The notes below the pieces were generated by a model. The model saw nothing but the letters and a program-made list of their open reading frames with translations, ran no database searches and had not been told where the DNA came from. Both the position numbers and the translations under genes were made by a program. A stretch of DNA of 64,000 nt from Pontederia crassipes (lineage: Eukaryota; Streptophyta; Magnoliopsida; Commelinales; Pontederiaceae). This document shows positions 60,887-64,000 of this stretch, piece after piece. The stretch spans positions 35,772,768 through 35,836,767 of the forward strand of contig CM060183.1 in the NCBI GenBank assembly GCA_030549335.1, in the 5' to 3' direction. Position 1 is the first letter of the stretch. Every line of letters starts with the position of its first letter.

Positions 60887-61912
60887 CTAGATGTATTCCT
60901 GGGGAGAGAGCCAAACAACATCCCATGCCAGAAAGAAATGGCAAAGGCGCAGATATTGGTCTGGAGAGGTATCTATGATTAGATCGTTCTCGCCTAATAT
61001 ACGAACCACATATATCTTTTGTCCTCTGACCATGGATTCCTTGGTTCTGCAATTCTTCACGTAAAAAACTTGGCATCCTCTCAAGCAAAGGAAGAGAGAT
61101 CGATCGCCCGCTTCAACTTTCGCCCAAGAACTTTGCTCCGGCGGCGACGGACCTCCTCCTCCTTCTTCAAGTCGATATATTTCGAATTCGTCCTCGCTCG
61201 GCAGGCTGAACGCGCACAATCGGCCCTCTATCTCCATGATCCTGGGAAACATAGGGCCCGTCTTTAACAGCGGCGGCAGCGGATTTATCTCGAACAAAGG
61301 CGTGGGAGGATCAGTGGCAATGTCCATGACTGTAACGAGGCTGTCACCCGAGAGCGCATAAACTCTGCCTTTGATTATCCAGGTATTCCGCAAGGAGCAC
61401 CAATTATAGGGGAGCAGAAACCACGTCCATGGCGCGCTTGGGGAGCCCAACCGGCGACACAGCACGGAATGCTCAGTGGCGAGGAAAAGGCAGCAGTCAG
61501 GGGAGGCAGGCGGCGCAGAGAGAGCGCCGCTCGTAACAATTTCGTCCTACGGGATCATGATCTCAATTCTCAATTTTCCATCCGGTGAAAGGATTAAAGA
61601 TGACCGGAATCTGGAAAAGTGGGTCCCGAACGTCCATCATGATTAGACATCCGTACGAGTTCCCGGCATAGTACAGATGGAGGAGTCCCTGGACATGCTT
61701 GTTGTAGGTCCTGTTACTAGGGAGGCCGTGAAAGATCAAAGTCTCACTATCCTTATCGATGCGCACAAGCATGGAGGCCGCGACAAGGCAAAATCGGAGG
61801 CAGCGTCCTTCGCCGAGGCGCGCCATGACCGGCAAACACATGCGAAAGTGACGTAGGTGACTACACCATCGAGTCGCAGGCAGATGTCGGAGAGCAGTTC
61901 TGGGAGCAAATC
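60887..61912 (-). pseudogene. F-box/DUF295 protein gene, frameshifted
   Basis: Three consecutive parts on the - strand each lie in a different frame. The first is an F-box, LLPELLSDICLRLDGVVTYV followed by TFACVCRSWRASAKDAASDF, from 61912. The second has DSETLIFHGLPSNRTY, then a Tyr-Ala-Gly-Asn-Ser block and NPFTGWKIEN, down to about 61563. The third is a DUF295 C-terminal part starting IVTSGALSAPPASPDCCLF near 61540, through FEINPLPPLL and SLFLCLRGCQVFYVKN, and ending at the stop at 60887. F-box proteins are substrate receptors of SCF ubiquitin ligases; DUF295 is a large, fast-evolving plant subfamily. At least two frameshifts and an in-frame TGA just before the F-box make this a pseudogene, unless they are assembly errors or an upstream exon supplies the start (an AG precedes the F-box at 61913). 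Exon GC content is high. Confidence 0.75.
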
Positions 61913-62039
61913 CTGTCACGGCCTTCTCGTCCCCGATTCCCTGGCCGTACATATTAAAATTTGAGATTTTTATACAAATTAAGCAAAGCAAGAAGCAAAC
62001 GAAATCATACGGATGACATATCAACTTGATCTTACCACA

Positions 62040-64000
62040 TGATGTAGAACTAGGGTAAGAGGGGGGAAAGAGCAGGGAGAAATATGTCTCAATGGCATTG
62101 TTTACCTCTTCTTATGAAGAGGTTATGCAAAATAACAATATCCTAACACTAAGGAGGTAATTCTGAAACTTATTTGATAACACCAAATCTCCTTATTTAA
62201 AGACTTAGATGATATTTTAAAATAATCCTTGATTATTCTTTCGAATCAAACCACCGTTAATGCTGCCAGGATTTTAGAAATTCTTAGTGAGGAATTATTT
62301 CCTTTATTTTCTCCATTATTGTGGACATGCTTATTATCCATGATTTCCCTCATGAAACATAAGATATGTAGGTTGATATGGTTATTTAAAATTGATAGTT
62401 GAGTATCCATGATTTTTCGGAATGTGGCTGCTTTGGAATTGACCGAGTCTGCTTCGTCATCGCCGGGTTAAGCTCGTTTAACTAAAAAGAAGTAATATAT
62501 AAGGATCACCAATACCATATATATAATATTATATTAAATTATTTTATCAATACTATATAATAAGTTTGTTACCTTATTTAGTAAACTTTGTAGGTCATTA
62601 TGGGGTCTTTTTTCATTTTTCTGTAAGAAAAGGTTCGAAACTATAGTAGTATATTATAATATTTATTTCTAGGACATACAAATTTAATTATATAATGAAA
62701 TTTAAAATAATAATTCTATTGTTGGGAAAGAGATAGGAGACCTTGGTCATCTAATATTATAAATATGTATATATATATATATATAAGATAAATTTTTAAA
62801 GTATAAAATGGTAAATAGATAGGTTGGAGGAAGTTCTAAAGTTGCATACTTTGTACATGTACATGTCATCGTGTCGAACATTTTAATCATCTTTCCGAGT
62901 GAGTTTTGGGAACCAGTCGATTTGATATTCACATCATTTTTTAAAGAACCGGAATCCGGAATGTACCTATTCAACTCAGATAAAATCGGATTGAATCGGA
63001 AAATTGATTCCATATTTTTTAATCAATAAAAAATAAGCTATTTTATGAAAAAAAATTATAAAATAAGGAAGGTATGATAATGAAATAAATGTGGAAAAAT
63101 TAGAAAGTATAAGAAATTAGGAAATCGTAAATTACGGAGTGTGAATTAAAAAAGAAATTAATTATAGGAAAACTAGATTTGAAATTTGTGGGAAAAAATA
63201 GAAAGTATAAAAATTAGGAAATTAAAAATAAGGAAGCTATATTTGAATTTTGTCAATAAAAAAGTAAAAAAAATAATATATAAAGATAAAAATATTCACA
63301 AAATTATAAACAAATATTTTATAATAAAAAAATATTTTATTAAAATTATTGTAATACCTGTATGTTTCAAAACTTTTTAATTAATGTTTAACTAGTGCTA
63401 AATCCCATTAATTATAATTTATAATAATTATTAAACTAATTTATTAGCACTTAAACATTAGTTAAAGATAAAATTTCGTGTGGATCGTCCGAGTATTATA
63501 TATAAATAAATAATTATATCTCTAATAATCATATTATCATATATTATAATATTTTATTATTTTCAATATCATATATTATAATATTTTTTATTATTTTTAT
63601 TATTTTATGATTAATACAAATAAACTTTGGACAAAAAAATAGACGTCCAACTCGATCTGGTCAGTCTGAATAACAATATCCTAACACGACCAATTTTTTA
63701 AACGGATAATGTCGACATGATATGATTCGCGACATGGTCAACCATGATTGAGTGACTCAGGGCAAGACACGACATGACTCATTTGTCTATATATACAAAT
63801 AGGTTAGTCTATTTTGAAAAATTAAAAACTTAATTTAAATCTATCAAGATTCGAACTTCTACTTAAATATTTTCTTCTTAATTAATTAATTATTTTCACA
63901 AAATAGATTTATTTTCTTATTTATAGTTTTTTTATCTCTTTCATAAGGAAAAATAATTTTTATTGGGCTCAAATTTAATTCTTTGTTAAAATTACTTTTA
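62040..64000. other. AT-rich intergenic DNA
   Basis: No gene seen. There is a (TA)n tract at 62767-62785 and an imperfect inverted repeat at about 63376-63468 with arms close to TTAATGTTTAACTAGTGCTA. Open frames here are Lys/Ile-rich composition artefacts. Confidence 0.5.

Noticed and set aside
63186-63380. 64-codon Lys/Ile-rich frame
   Set aside because: Composition artefact of A/T-rich DNA, with no coding signature.

Overview
This is plant nuclear DNA, most likely from a commelinid monocot such as a member of the Zingiberales. The evidence is GC-rich coding exons set in very AT-rich non-coding DNA, plant-only gene families (plastid fibrillin, a Csl glycosyltransferase, F-box/DUF295), plant-type introns and plant transposons. 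The species call is inference. All gene models below were built by reading splice sites and frames by eye.

The left third (1-17 kb) is gene-bearing. A plastid-lipid-associated fibrillin lies on + (3 exons, 399 aa). It converges on a cytosolic-type histidyl-tRNA synthetase on - (7 exons, 908 aa). A large plant-specific coiled-coil protein follows on - (3 exons, 870 aa). Both housekeeping promoters carry site II (TGGGCC/GGCCCA) elements, and the synthetase promoter adds a telo-box.

From 17 to 36 kb the DNA is gene-poor and AT-rich. It holds an Au-type SINE with a perfect 17-bp target duplication, several diverged tandem arrays, fold-back elements, and a decayed fragment of the VPS16 (VACUOLELESS1) gene. 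A two-exon piece of that fragment was later amplified into three tandem copies of about 471-476 bp.

From 36.6 to 45.2 kb an apparently intact cellulose-synthase-like gene (CslG/CslJ type, 6 exons, 732 aa, - strand) carries a complete-length but decayed Ty1/copia element inside intron 2, in the same orientation as the gene. A hAT-type MITE with a near-perfect 8-bp duplication sits about 130 bp upstream of its start codon.

From 45 to 64 kb the DNA is mostly repeats: a long inverted-repeat element, a nested Tourist-like MITE, L1-type LINE relics, a second hAT-like MITE, and two inverted blocks of one AT-rich repeat. Two decayed host genes are also present, a vacuolar amino-acid transporter (AVT-like) and an F-box/DUF295 protein.

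The most unusual item is a dispersed family, called family R here. It pairs a coding-like block with a conserved AT-rich tail and is present in at least six fuller copies and several tail-only copies, in both orientations, at 25.8-33.8 kb and 48.0-53.7 kb. Tails of this family also flank the VPS16 fragment on both sides. I could not assign it to a known family.
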